The translations under genes and the position numbers were made by a program. Positions 32,946 to 41,656 of a DNA stretch of 64,000 bases are shown piece after piece. Under the pieces are notes generated by a model. That model made no database searches, was not told the DNA's origin, and saw nothing but the letters and a program-made list of their open reading frames with translations. Every line of letters starts with the position of its first letter. Position 1 is the first letter of the stretch. The stretch comes from 34-65-8 sp964516135 (lineage in GTDB: Bacteria; Pseudomonadota; Alphaproteobacteria; Sphingomonadales; Sphingomonadaceae). Where the stretch lies: contig CAZEWN010000020.1 of assembly GCA_964516135.1 (NCBI GenBank), forward strand, positions 3,297 through 67,296, read 5' to 3'.

Positions 32946-35231
32946 TCAGAAGTTCGCCCCGACCCGGACTCCGAACATGCGCGGCGCATCGTAGCTCTGA
33001 TTGAGGCCGCGCGATCCGAACGTCGCACGGTTGAGCGTCACTTCATCCGTCACATTATTGACGAACCCCTCGATCGAGAAGCGTTCGTCGGCACTGGTCC
33101 ATCCGATGCGCAGGTCAAGCTTCGCGTAACTCGGCTGGAAATCCAGCACCGTGTTGGTGTCGGTATTGAAATATCCGTCGGACCACAGGAGCGTCGCTTG
33201 TGGGCGGATTGTGCCCGCATTGCCCAGATCGATGTCGTAGGCGATGTATCCGGTCAGTTTCCAGTCCGGCGAATAGGGGATGTGATTGCCGCTGTAATCC
33301 AATGTGCCCGTGTAGTTGGCCGGTGCGGGTACGTTCGCATAATCCTTGTACCGAGCCTTCATCAGCGTGGCGGAGAAACCAATATCGAGACCCTGGACCG
33401 GCACGGCCTGGACTTCGGCTTCGAACCCTTGCGAATAGGCACTCGCCGCGTTCAGGATCACCGAGGTCGTGGTGGTGCCGCCGCCCGGTGCCGGCACCAG
33501 GAACTGATTTTGGACCTGCAAGTCGCGAAATTCGTTGCGATAGAGCGAAAGGTTCACCTGCACCGCGTTGTCGAGCAGGCGGTTTTTGGAACCGAATTCG
33601 TAAGCGGTCACGGTTTCGGGCGCGAAGAACGCCGGCAACGCCGGATTGGCGAAGAAGCCGAAGTTGAAGCCGCCCGAACGGAAGCCCGTCGATATCGTGC
33701 CGTATACGCTGTTGTCGGGCGTCAGGTAATACTCGACGTTACCGCGCCAGGTGATCTTATCGAACGTGAAATCGAACTGCTGCCCCGTCCGCGTCACGCT
33801 GGTCAGCCGCTGGCTGGCGTCGGTCGTGCCGACCGCGCGGTAGACAGTCTTTTCGTCTTCCGTATGCCGGGTGCCGCCGGTGATTCGGAGGACATCCGGA
33901 ATGATCCAGAACGAAGCCTGGCCGAAAAAGGCATTCGAGGTGGTTTTGGGCAGCCCGGCCGCGAAAGCGCATCCCGGGGTATTGCGCGCCAATGAAGGAC
34001 AGCTCGAGAAGAACGAGGCCGAGACGTCTTCCTGGTAATAGAAGTAGCCGAGGATCCAGCTGAACCGGTCACCGGCATTGCTGTTCGACACCTGCAGTTC
34101 CTGGCTCCACGCATCGAGCCTGTCTTCCTGCCCGTCGACATTCCCGACGCGGGTTCCGAAGTCGTTGTCCGCGTTACGGAAGACAGAATAGTCAACGTAG
34201 CCCGTGATCGAACGGAACGTCACCGGGCCCAGGTCGAGCGAGATGTTCGCGCTGAACACGTCCTGGTCCAGTTCCTGTTCAAGGATCGTGTCACCGGGGT
34301 AGAACAGCGGGCGCTCGTCGATCGGGATACCCTCGACCAGAGGATTGCCGGTGCGCGGGATGTCGTATCGCAGCAGGTAAGGCTCGCCGTTGATGTCGAA
34401 GCGCCCGGTGGTCGGATTGACGAAGATGCCGCCGACCCGATAGCCGAACGCCGCACCGCCCGTGCCGCGTTCCTCCCAGCGGGTATAGCGGAACGTCATG
34501 TCGAAACCGTCGGTCGGCTCGATACGCAAGGCCGCGCGAACATAGGTCGTGTCGCGGTCGAAGATGTCATGTGCTTCGTCGATTCCCTCGACATAGCCGT
34601 CCATCGTCTCGCGGAGACCCGCGACGCGAACCGCGATCCGGTCTGACAACGGCACGTTGAGATGCCCCTCGCCGCGCAGCCGATCGTAGCTGCCGTAAGT
34701 GAACGCGCCGCTGCCGCTGAAATCGGTGAAATCGGGCGCGGCGCTGGAAACCGCCACGTTACCCCCGAAGGTGTTGCGTCCGTACAATGTCCCCTGCGGC
34801 CCGCGCTGGACCTCGACCCGTTCCACGTCGATGAATGGTTCGTTCGCCATCGAGGTACGGCTGCGATAAACGTTGTCGACGAAGAACCCGATCGATGGAT
34901 CGCCCGAGACGCCGACGTTTTCCGTCCGCACGCCGCGGATGGCGGGACGTGCGTCAGAGCCCGACTTGCCGAACGAGAAACCCGGCGTGAGTAGTTCAAC
35001 ACGGGAAAGGTCGCGGATGTCGTTCGCGGCAAGGGCATCAGCATCTATCGCGGTGATCGCGATCGGCACATCCTGCAGGTCTTCCGAGCGGCGCTGCGCG
35101 GTGACGATGATCACATCGACCCCGCCACCCTGAGCGTTCGCACCCGGCTCGGCGGATGATTGCGCCGAAGCCACCCCCGCCAGCGCCGAATTGCACATGA
35201 GCGCTGTTACCAGCAGCAGTGTTTTGCGCAT
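32946..35231 (-). CDS. TonB-dependent outer-membrane receptor
   Basis: 761 residues. A signal peptide (MRKTLLLVTALMCNSALAG...ASAQ) is followed by a TonB-box-like VDVIIVTAQRR, a plug domain (VPIAITAID, RGPQGTLYGRNTFGGN) and a long barrel ending in ...RVGANF with terminal Phe. It is the type widespread in sphingomonads for uptake of large or scarce carbon substrates. The LacI-type palindrome covers its -35 region, tying it to the adjacent locus. Start ATG 35231 is chosen for the signal peptide. Confidence 0.93.
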   Translation of the reverse strand: MRKTLLLVTALMCNSALAGVASAQSSAEPGANAQGGGVDVIIVTAQRRSEDLQDVPIAITAIDADALAANDIRDLSRVELLTPGFSFGKSGSDARPAIRGVRTENVGVSGDPSIGFFVDNVYRSRTSMANEPFIDVERVEVQRGPQGTLYGRNTFGGNVAVSSAAPDFTDFSGSGAFTYGSYDRLRGEGHLNVPLSDRIAVRVAGLRETMDGYVEGIDEAHDIFDRDTTYVRAALRIEPTDGFDMTFRYTRWEERGTGGAAFGYRVGGIFVNPTTGRFDINGEPYLLRYDIPRTGNPLVEGIPIDERPLFYPGDTILEQELDQDVFSANISLDLGPVTFRSITGYVDYSVFRNADNDFGTRVGNVDGQEDRLDAWSQELQVSNSNAGDRFSWILGYFYYQEDVSASFFSSCPSLARNTPGCAFAAGLPKTTSNAFFGQASFWIIPDVLRITGGTRHTEDEKTVYRAVGTTDASQRLTSVTRTGQQFDFTFDKITWRGNVEYYLTPDNSVYGTISTGFRSGGFNFGFFANPALPAFFAPETVTAYEFGSKNRLLDNAVQVNLSLYRNEFRDLQVQNQFLVPAPGGGTTTTSVILNAASAYSQGFEAEVQAVPVQGLDIGFSATLMKARYKDYANVPAPANYTGTLDYSGNHIPYSPDWKLTGYIAYDIDLGNAGTIRPQATLLWSDGYFNTDTNTVLDFQPSYAKLDLRIGWTSADERFSIEGFVNNVTDEVTLNRATFGSRGLNQSYDAPRMFGVRVGANF

Positions 35232-35268
35232 CTCAAAACCCCCCATTCCGCGTTTTATCCGAGCAACA

Positions 35269-35296
35269 AGCATAACCCGTTTGCATTCGAATGCAA
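35269..35296 (-). promoter_or_regulatory. Candidate promoter of the TonB receptor gene
   Basis: On the minus strand TTGCAT (35291-35296) and TATGCT (35269-35274) are 16 bases apart and lie about 40 bases upstream of the start codon. The -35 hexamer is part of the palindromic operator, so repressor binding would block polymerase. Confidence 0.55.
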
Positions 35297-35297
35297 A
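35280..35297. promoter_or_regulatory. Perfect LacI-type palindromic operator
   Basis: TTTGCATTCGAATGCAAA is a perfect 18-bp palindrome with a central CG, the form preferred by LacI/GalR regulators. It lies 49 bases upstream of the TonB receptor start and overlaps its proposed -35 box. Two near copies occur at 26,227 and 27,444. Confidence 0.75.
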
Positions 35298-35487
35298 TAT
35301 CTGTTTTCAATTCGGCGCAAGATTGTGCCCAGAGCGCGACGCTTGGGCGAATTTCGTTACGCAATAATCGCGCAAATCCTGCGACTTCGGATGCACGGGG
35401 TTCGGCCAGGGCTGGCCGTAGGCGCGGACCGATGCATTGGTTGGCCGCTGCGACGGATCAATGCGCTATGGCAGGATGTCGCGTCCC

Positions 35488-36717
35488 TCAGGCCGCGCGT
35501 TCAAACAGCGCGGCTATGCCCTGGCCGCCGCCGATGCACATCGTTTCCAGGCCGATGCGTGCGCCGCGCCTGTGCATTTCGTGTGCCATGTCAGCCAGGA
35601 TTCGCCCACCGGTCGCGCCGATCGGATGGCCCAGGGAAATACCCGAACCATTGACGTTAAGCAGGTCGCGGCGCGAATCATCAGCCGACCAGCCCCACCC
35701 CTTGAGCACCGCAAGCGCCTGAGGAGCGAACGCCTCGTTGAGCTCCACCATATCGACGTCGCCCCAGTCCATGCCAGTGCGGGCGAATAGCCGTTCCACC
35801 GCGGGGACCGGGCCGATGCCCATGCGCGCCGGGTCGCAGCCGGCCGCCGCCCAGCCGGTGAACCACAGCATGGGTTCGAGGCCCAGTTCCGCCAGCTTGT
35901 CCTCCGCCACGACGAGGCACGCCGCGGCGGCATCGTTCTGCTGGCTGGCATTGCCCGCGGTGACGATAGTAGCGGGATCGCGCTTCGCATCGATCGGGGC
36001 GAGTGCGCCCAGCGTCTCCATGCTGGCATCGGCGCGATAGCCTTCGTCATGCGCGAACATCACCGGCTCGCCGCGTTTTTGCGGCACTGGCACAGGGACG
36101 AGCTGCGCGTCGAACTTGCCTGCGGACCACGCGGCGGCGGCGTTCTGGTGAGAGCGCACTGCGAAGGCGTCGGCCTCCTCGCGCGTTATCGCGTAGTCCT
36201 TCGCAAGGTTTTCGGCAGTTTCGATCATGCCGGTGATGACGCCGAACCGCTCGACCGGCTGGCTCATCAGGCGCCCGCGCGTCAGCCGGTCCCAAAGGAC
36301 CATGTCGCCCGCGCGTGCGCCATGCCGCGCGCGGGTGGTGTAGTGCTCGACGTTGGACATCGATTCGACCCCGCCCGCGACCACGCAGTCGGCGGCGCCG
36401 GTCTGGACCATCATCGCCGCGTTGACGACCGCCTGCAGGCCCGATCCGCAGCGCCGGTCAACCTGATAGCCGGGAACCTCGATCGGCAGCCCTGCCGCGA
36501 GCCATGCCCAGTGCCCGATCGCGGGCGCCTCGCCATTGCCGTACCCCTGACTTAACACCACGTCGTCGACCCGCGTTGGATCGACCCCGCTGCGCTCGAT
36601 CAACGCCTTGAGGATCACTGCACCCAGCGCGCCTGCCTCCAGCGGCGCGAGCGTGCCGAGAAAGCGGCCCACTGGCGTGCGGAGCGGCGAACAGATGGCA
36701 ACGCGGCGAAGGGTCAT
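35488..36717 (-). CDS. Acetyl-CoA acetyltransferase (thiolase)
   Basis: 409 residues. Catalytic residues are visible in DRRCGSGLQA (nucleophile Cys near 90), NEAFAPQ, GHPIGATGGR and CIGGGQG. It is a degradative or biosynthetic type II thiolase. ATG 36717 begins the usual MTLRRVAICSPLRTPVG. It is the last gene of the acyl-CoA dehydrogenase / CaiB / thiolase set, which suggests side-chain or short acyl-CoA breakdown. It is a different thiolase from PcaF at the left edge. Confidence 0.92.
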   Translation of the reverse strand: MTLRRVAICSPLRTPVGRFLGTLAPLEAGALGAVILKALIERSGVDPTRVDDVVLSQGYGNGEAPAIGHWAWLAAGLPIEVPGYQVDRRCGSGLQAVVNAAMMVQTGAADCVVAGGVESMSNVEHYTTRARHGARAGDMVLWDRLTRGRLMSQPVERFGVITGMIETAENLAKDYAITREEADAFAVRSHQNAAAAWSAGKFDAQLVPVPVPQKRGEPVMFAHDEGYRADASMETLGALAPIDAKRDPATIVTAGNASQQNDAAAACLVVAEDKLAELGLEPMLWFTGWAAAGCDPARMGIGPVPAVERLFARTGMDWGDVDMVELNEAFAPQALAVLKGWGWSADDSRRDLLNVNGSGISLGHPIGATGGRILADMAHEMHRRGARIGLETMCIGGGQGIAALFERAA

Positions 36718-36721
36718 CGGC

Positions 36722-37948
36722 TTATTCCTTGTCCGACAGGGCGACGGTCCCGGCATCGACCAGCCGCGCGATTTCGCCCGACCCCATGCCGAGCCTTTCC
36801 GCGAGAATTTCCTCGCTGTGCTGGCCGAGATAGGGCGCAGGGGCGGGATCGCCGGGTTCGTGCCCGTGCAACTTCGCGAAGCTTCGCGTCGCGGGATAAG
36901 CGAAGCCGCTGGGATTGGCGGGCGAAGGGCCAAACAGCGGGTTCGCGTCAACCAGCGCAGGATCGGTCGCGGCTTCGTGCATCGTGCGGTAACGCTCGAA
37001 GGTGGTCCCTGCCGCTGCCATGCGCGCCTCGAGCTCGGACCAGTCGAGCGCATCCGAAGCGTCCTGGAACAGCGCAAACAGACGGTGGCGATGTTCGAAG
37101 CGCGGAGTGTCGCCATCGGCGAACCGCACGCCGAGCTCACCCTCCAGCGCGGCGATTGCCGGCTCGAGCCCAAACGCTTCCACCAGTCCGTGCCATTGCT
37201 TGCCGGTAAGCGCCGCGACCATGAAGCGCACCCCGTCGCGGCTCCTGAAGTCACGCCCGAACGCGCCCCAGATCGCGTTGCCGAGCCGCTCACGATCGAC
37301 GCCGCGATAGCGCATCTCGGCCAGCGCGCCCGCGTTGGCCATCGTCCCGATTGCGACATCGCCCAGCGGCAGGCGCAGCTCCGCCCCCTCGCCGGTGCGG
37401 CTGCGGCGATGGTGCGCGGCAACGAGCGCGAAGGCGCCATAGGCCCCGGTAATGAAATCCCACGCGGGGAGGACCTGATTGACCGGCGGCGCGGATTCGG
37501 GCTCCCAATCCTCCGGCCCGCACATCATCGGATAGCCGCTCGCCGCGTTAACGGTGAAATCCATCGCCTGGCGCCCGTCGTGCCAGCCCATCACGCGCAA
37601 GCTGACCATGTCTTTGCGCCCCTGCGCTACCCCACCGTGCGAGAGAAAACTCTGCTCCGGCAGGTTGGTGACCAGCGTGCCGGTGGCCCGCGCCAGTTCC
37701 ACCAGCAGCTCCCGCCCCGCGCCGCTCTGGAGATCGAGCGCGACGCTCTTCTTGCCCCGGTTGAGGTTTTCCCAACTGAGCGAGCGCCCCTCGCGCGTGA
37801 GCATGTAGCGGCGATAGTCAAGCCCGCCTGCCTTGTGGTCCACCCGCACCACCTCAGCCCCCATCTGCGCGCAATAGAGGCCGACAGTGGGCGAGGCGAC
37901 GAAGCTCGAGACCTCGATCAGCGAAAGGTCGGGCAGCAGGTCGTGCAT
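36722..37948 (-). CDS. CaiB/BaiF-family CoA-transferase
   Basis: 408 residues of the class III CoA-transferase family. IEVSSFVASPTVGLYCAQMGAEVVRVD at the N-terminus is the family nucleotide-binding start. MDFTVNAASG carries the catalytic Asp. The ATG overlaps the acyl-CoA dehydrogenase stop by one base. It probably activates the carboxylic acid oxidised by its neighbours; substrate unknown. Confidence 0.9.
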   Translation of the reverse strand: MHDLLPDLSLIEVSSFVASPTVGLYCAQMGAEVVRVDHKAGGLDYRRYMLTREGRSLSWENLNRGKKSVALDLQSGAGRELLVELARATGTLVTNLPEQSFLSHGGVAQGRKDMVSLRVMGWHDGRQAMDFTVNAASGYPMMCGPEDWEPESAPPVNQVLPAWDFITGAYGAFALVAAHHRRSRTGEGAELRLPLGDVAIGTMANAGALAEMRYRGVDRERLGNAIWGAFGRDFRSRDGVRFMVAALTGKQWHGLVEAFGLEPAIAALEGELGVRFADGDTPRFEHRHRLFALFQDASDALDWSELEARMAAAGTTFERYRTMHEAATDPALVDANPLFGPSPANPSGFAYPATRSFAKLHGHEPGDPAPAPYLGQHSEEILAERLGMGSGEIARLVDAGTVALSDKE

Positions 37949-39123
37949 CAGGCCTGCGCGGCGAATTCGCGCAACATGTGCTTGGCGATCTGGAGCTGGA
38001 GGATCTGCGTCGTGCCTTCGTAGATGCGGTAAATGCGCGCATCGCGGAAGAACCGTTCGGCATCGTATTCGGCGAGATAGCCTGCCCCGCCGTAGATCTG
38101 CACGACCCGGTCGACCACCCGGCCGCACATCTCGGATGCGAACACCTTGAAGGCGGCGGCTTTCATCAAAATGTTTTCGCCCGCGTCGGCACGGCGCGTG
38201 ACGTCCGCCATCATGCATTCGGCGGCGTAGATCTCGGTCTCGCTTTCAGCGAGCATCTGCTGGATCAGCTGGAAATTGGCGATCGGTTCGCCGAACGCCT
38301 TGCGCTCCGTCGCGTAGCGCAGCGCTGAATCGAGCGCGCGGCGGGCATAGCCGGTCGATGCTGCGCCGACCGAGATGCGCCCGTTGTCGAGACTCTTCAT
38401 CGCGAACACGAAACCCTTGCCCGTCTCGCCGCCGAGCAGCGCCTCGCCCGGCACGTGGACATCCTCCAGGATAACGTCGGAAATCTGCGCGCCGGCCTGG
38501 CCCATCTTCCTGTCCGGGCTACCGGTGGAAACGCCCGGCGTGTCCATCGGCACGATGAATGCGGAAACGTGGGCGTTCCTCGGCAGCGCCTCCTTCTCCG
38601 TCCGCGCCATGATCAGCGCGACGTCGGCGTGGGGCGCATTGGTGATGTAACGTTTGGTGCCGTTGAGGATCCAGCCGTTGCCATCGGGATCGGGCCGGGC
38701 GGTGGTCTGCATGGCGGCCGAATCCGATCCGGAGCCAGGCTCGGTCAGCCCGAAGCAGGCGATCGCGCCGCTGGCCAGCTTCGGCCACCATTCGGATTTC
38801 TGCGCGTCTGTTCCGCCGTTCTTTATCGCCGAATTGAACATCCCGATGTTGATCGAGAAGATCGAGCGGAACGCGGGCGCGGCATAGCTCAGCGCGTGGA
38901 CGGTGCGCGCGTACTGGGTGACATTGAGTCCCGCGCCGCCAAATTCTTCAGGAATCGACAACCCGAACAGCCCCATGTCCTTCATTTCCCGAAGGATGTC
39001 GGCCGGGATTGCATCCTTCTCGATCGTTTCCCGTTCCGCCGGGATCAGCCGCTCGCGCACATAGCGCTCGAGCTGCTCCATGAACTGCTCGAAGGTGTCG
39101 GCATCCATACCGGTCTGGCTCAT
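37948..39123 (-). CDS. Acyl-CoA dehydrogenase
   Basis: 391 residues. FAD and substrate motifs are CFGLTEPGSGSDSAAM and KRYITNAPHADVAL. The C-terminal RIYRIYEGTTQI has the usual catalytic Glu position of short- and medium-chain enzymes. AGGAGAGG precedes the ATG. It is the first gene of a three-gene operon with a CoA-transferase and a thiolase. Confidence 0.93.
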   Translation of the reverse strand: MSQTGMDADTFEQFMEQLERYVRERLIPAERETIEKDAIPADILREMKDMGLFGLSIPEEFGGAGLNVTQYARTVHALSYAAPAFRSIFSINIGMFNSAIKNGGTDAQKSEWWPKLASGAIACFGLTEPGSGSDSAAMQTTARPDPDGNGWILNGTKRYITNAPHADVALIMARTEKEALPRNAHVSAFIVPMDTPGVSTGSPDRKMGQAGAQISDVILEDVHVPGEALLGGETGKGFVFAMKSLDNGRISVGAASTGYARRALDSALRYATERKAFGEPIANFQLIQQMLAESETEIYAAECMMADVTRRADAGENILMKAAAFKVFASEMCGRVVDRVVQIYGGAGYLAEYDAERFFRDARIYRIYEGTTQILQLQIAKHMLREFAAQA

Positions 39124-39157
39124 GCCCTGGTCCTCTCCTGATGGTGCGCGAGCAATG

Positions 39158-39364
39158 TCATTCGGCAGCATCGTCGGCCGGAGCGGCGCCTTCCGGCGCC
39201 GCATCGGGCAGGCGGCGCTCGTCGAGCATCGCCGCCGCCTCGTCGAGCGCGCGCGCCTCGTCGACGGTCACGCCGCCGGGGCCGGGATCGTTACCCGCCG
39301 GGCCACAAGCCGCGAGAAGCAAGGTGAGGATGCAAGTTGACGTTCGCGTCATGTTGGCCACCAT
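39158..39364 (-). CDS. Small lipoprotein
   Basis: 68 residues. Signal with lipobox LLLAAC, then a short polar tail rich in Ala, Asp and Glu (VDEARALDEAAAMLDERR). No known domain. The start may be MVANM at 39364 or MTRTS at 39352. It ends 35 bases before the acyl-CoA dehydrogenase gene and may be partly coupled to it. Confidence 0.65.
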   Translation of the reverse strand: MVANMTRTSTCILTLLLAACGPAGNDPGPGGVTVDEARALDEAAAMLDERRLPDAAPEGAAPADDAAE

Positions 39365-39383
39365 AACGGCTGTGCGGCAAAGA

Positions 39384-39419
39384 AAAAGCGGGCGAATCGC
39401 ATCCGACCCGCCCGCTTTT
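39384..39419 (-). terminator. Rho-independent terminator between two lipoprotein genes
   Basis: An 11-bp perfect stem (AAAAGCGGGCG / CGCCCGCTTTT) with a 14-base loop. Read on the minus strand it follows the lipoprotein gene ending at 39,442 and finishes in a T-rich stretch. It should end that transcript before the next lipoprotein gene. Confidence 0.75.
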
Positions 39420-39441
39420 CGGCATTGGGTATGCCCTGCGG

Positions 39442-39744
39442 TTATTGCGTCGCGTCCTCCGCGCCTTCAGCGGCTGCCGCGGCAACGGCGGCAGCGGCTT
39501 CGGCGGCATCGGCACCAGCCTGGTCGGCAGCCTGATCGGGCGTGGTGGTTTCGGTCGCACCCGGGGTCGGAGTCGTCGCGGCCGGATCGGCAACCGGTTC
39601 GGCCGTCACATCTTCCATCGCCTCGTCGGCAGGTAGCTCGACCGTGTCGGCTTCCGCCTCGGTCGCGGCATCATCGGAGCTGCCGCAAGCCGCCAGCGCG
39701 AGTGTGAAGGTGCTGATAAACGCGGCGGTGAGTAGCTTCTTCAT
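39442..39744 (-). CDS. Acidic alanine-rich lipoprotein
   Basis: 100 residues. Signal MKKLLTAAFISTFTLALAAC with lipobox Cys20, then a low-complexity tail of Ala, Glu, Asp, Thr and Pro. No fold is recognisable. It is followed by a clear terminator, so it is a single-gene unit. Confidence 0.75.
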   Translation of the reverse strand: MKKLLTAAFISTFTLALAACGSSDDAATEAEADTVELPADEAMEDVTAEPVADPAATTPTPGATETTTPDQAADQAGADAAEAAAAVAAAAAEGAEDATQ

Positions 39745-39865
39745 GGGTTCCTCCAGGGGGTTCAGGGTCGGTGCGATTCTCTAGCGGCGCGATCGGGGGC
39801 TTTCAAACGGGAAAACGGGTCGTGCGTGGTTTGCGCCGACGCAGCCATCTGTCATCAGGCGCCCG

Positions 39866-41656
39866 ATGATCGCCGATCAAGCACCGCCCGATCTCGTCGC
39901 TGCGCGCGGGCGCTTGCGCGAACTGTTCGGCTATGATGATTTTCGCGGCCACCAGGCCGACGTGGTGGCGCGCGTGCTTGCGGGCCGATCCACGCTAGCC
40001 GTCATGCCCACGGGCGCCGGCAAGTCGCTTACCTATCAGCTGCCCGCCACCATGATGGCGGGAACCTGTGTCGTGGTATCGCCGCTCATCGCGCTGATGC
40101 ACGACCAGCTCCGTTCCGCGCGGGCGAACGGCATCCGCGCAGCGACGCTGACCAGCCAGGATTCGGACTGGCGCGAGACACAGGACGCCTTCCGCCGCGC
40201 AGAGCTGGACTTGCTCTACGTTGCCCCTGAACGCGCCAGTCAGCCTGCTTTTCGCGATTTTCTTTCCGCCGCGCCGCTATGCCTGTTCGCCGTCGACGAA
40301 GCCCATTGCGTCAGCGAGTGGGGCCATGATTTCCGCCCGGATTACCGCCAGCTCCGCCCGCTCATGGATGCCTTTGCCGGTGTGCCGCGGCTTGCACTGA
40401 CCGCCACCGCCGACGCGCGCACGCGCGAAGACGTGCGCGCGCAGCTTGGCATCCCGGCGGATGGCATGGTGCTGGCGGGGTTCGATCGGCCCAACATCCG
40501 CTATACCCTGCACCACCGCGACAATCCGGTGCGCCAGATTTCCGACCTGATGCGCGCTGCACCGGGCGCGGGCATCGTCTATGTACCCACGCGCAGGAAA
40601 GCGGAGGAACTGGCGGTCAAACTGGAACAGGCGACGGGGCGCGTGGTGCGTCCTTACCACGCGGGGCTGGAGCCGGAAACGCGGGCCGCCAACCAGTCCG
40701 CCTTCGTCAGCAGCGAAGACATGGTGGTGGTCGCGACGGTCGCATTCGGGATGGGCATCGACAAACCTGACGTGCGCTTCGTCGCCCATGCGGGCGTGCC
40801 CAAGTCGATCGAGAGCTATTACCAGGAAACCGGGCGTGCCGGGCGCGATGGCGATCCCGCGCAGGCGGTGATGCTATGGGGCGCGGGCGATTTCGCGCAG
40901 GCGCGCCAGCGACTGTCGGAGGTGCCAGAGGATCGCCGGGGGGGCGAGCGGGCGCGGCTCGACGCGCTCGCCGCGCTGGTCGAGACGCCCGGCTGCCGGC
41001 GCGCGGTACTGTTGCGGCATTTCGGCGAGGACCCGCCGCAAAAGTGCGGCAACTGCGACAACTGCCTCGAGGCGCCGGGCGTGATCGACGCGACCGAAAC
41101 CGCGCGCAAGCTGCTGTCGGCGGTGTTCCGTACCGGGCAAAGCTTCGGAATGGGTCACTTGCAGAAAGTGTTGACCGGCGCCGAGGACGATCGCGTGCGG
41201 CAGCGCGGGCATGATCGGCTGAGCGTATTCGGGATTGTCGATGGGGAGGAGGCGCGGCTTCTCCAGCCGCTCGCACGGGTCTTGCAGGCGCGCGGTGCGC
41301 TGATCGCGAACGAGCACGGCGGGCTGGCGCTGGGTGGGGATGCGCGTGCGATCCTCAAGGGAGAGGCGCCGGTCGTGATCGCGGTTCCGCCGAAGCAGGG
41401 CAAGGGCCGCCGCCGTAGTGACAGCGCGCCCAATCCGGTGGGCGATCCACTGTTCGACGCGCTGCGCGAACTGCGCCGCGAGCTGGCGATCGAGGCGCAG
41501 GTTCCGCCATATGTCGTGTTCCACGACGCGACCTTGCGCGAAATGGCGGCGACCCGCCCCAGCTCGTTGACAGAGCTGGGACGGATCGCGGGGGTCGGCA
41601 CGCGCAAGCTGGAGGCTTACGGCGACCGATTCCTAACGGTGATCCGGCAACACTGA
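39866..41656 (+). CDS. recQ: ATP-dependent DNA helicase RecQ
   Basis: 596 residues. Helicase motifs in order: Walker A PTGAGKSLTYQLP, DEAHCVSEWGHDFRPDY, ATADARTREDV, ATVAFGMGIDKPDVRFVAH and QETGRAGRDG. The zinc-binding RQC region has CGNCDNC. The C-terminal HRDC domain (PPYVVFHDATLREMA) is present. It unwinds forked and recombination DNA. The 3' end overlaps the convergent terC-like gene by 24 bases. Confidence 0.96.
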   Translation: MIADQAPPDLVAARGRLRELFGYDDFRGHQADVVARVLAGRSTLAVMPTGAGKSLTYQLPATMMAGTCVVVSPLIALMHDQLRSARANGIRAATLTSQDSDWRETQDAFRRAELDLLYVAPERASQPAFRDFLSAAPLCLFAVDEAHCVSEWGHDFRPDYRQLRPLMDAFAGVPRLALTATADARTREDVRAQLGIPADGMVLAGFDRPNIRYTLHHRDNPVRQISDLMRAAPGAGIVYVPTRRKAEELAVKLEQATGRVVRPYHAGLEPETRAANQSAFVSSEDMVVVATVAFGMGIDKPDVRFVAHAGVPKSIESYYQETGRAGRDGDPAQAVMLWGAGDFAQARQRLSEVPEDRRGGERARLDALAALVETPGCRRAVLLRHFGEDPPQKCGNCDNCLEAPGVIDATETARKLLSAVFRTGQSFGMGHLQKVLTGAEDDRVRQRGHDRLSVFGIVDGEEARLLQPLARVLQARGALIANEHGGLALGGDARAILKGEAPVVIAVPPKQGKGRRRSDSAPNPVGDPLFDALRELRRELAIEAQVPPYVVFHDATLREMAATRPSSLTELGRIAGVGTRKLEAYGDRFLTVIRQH

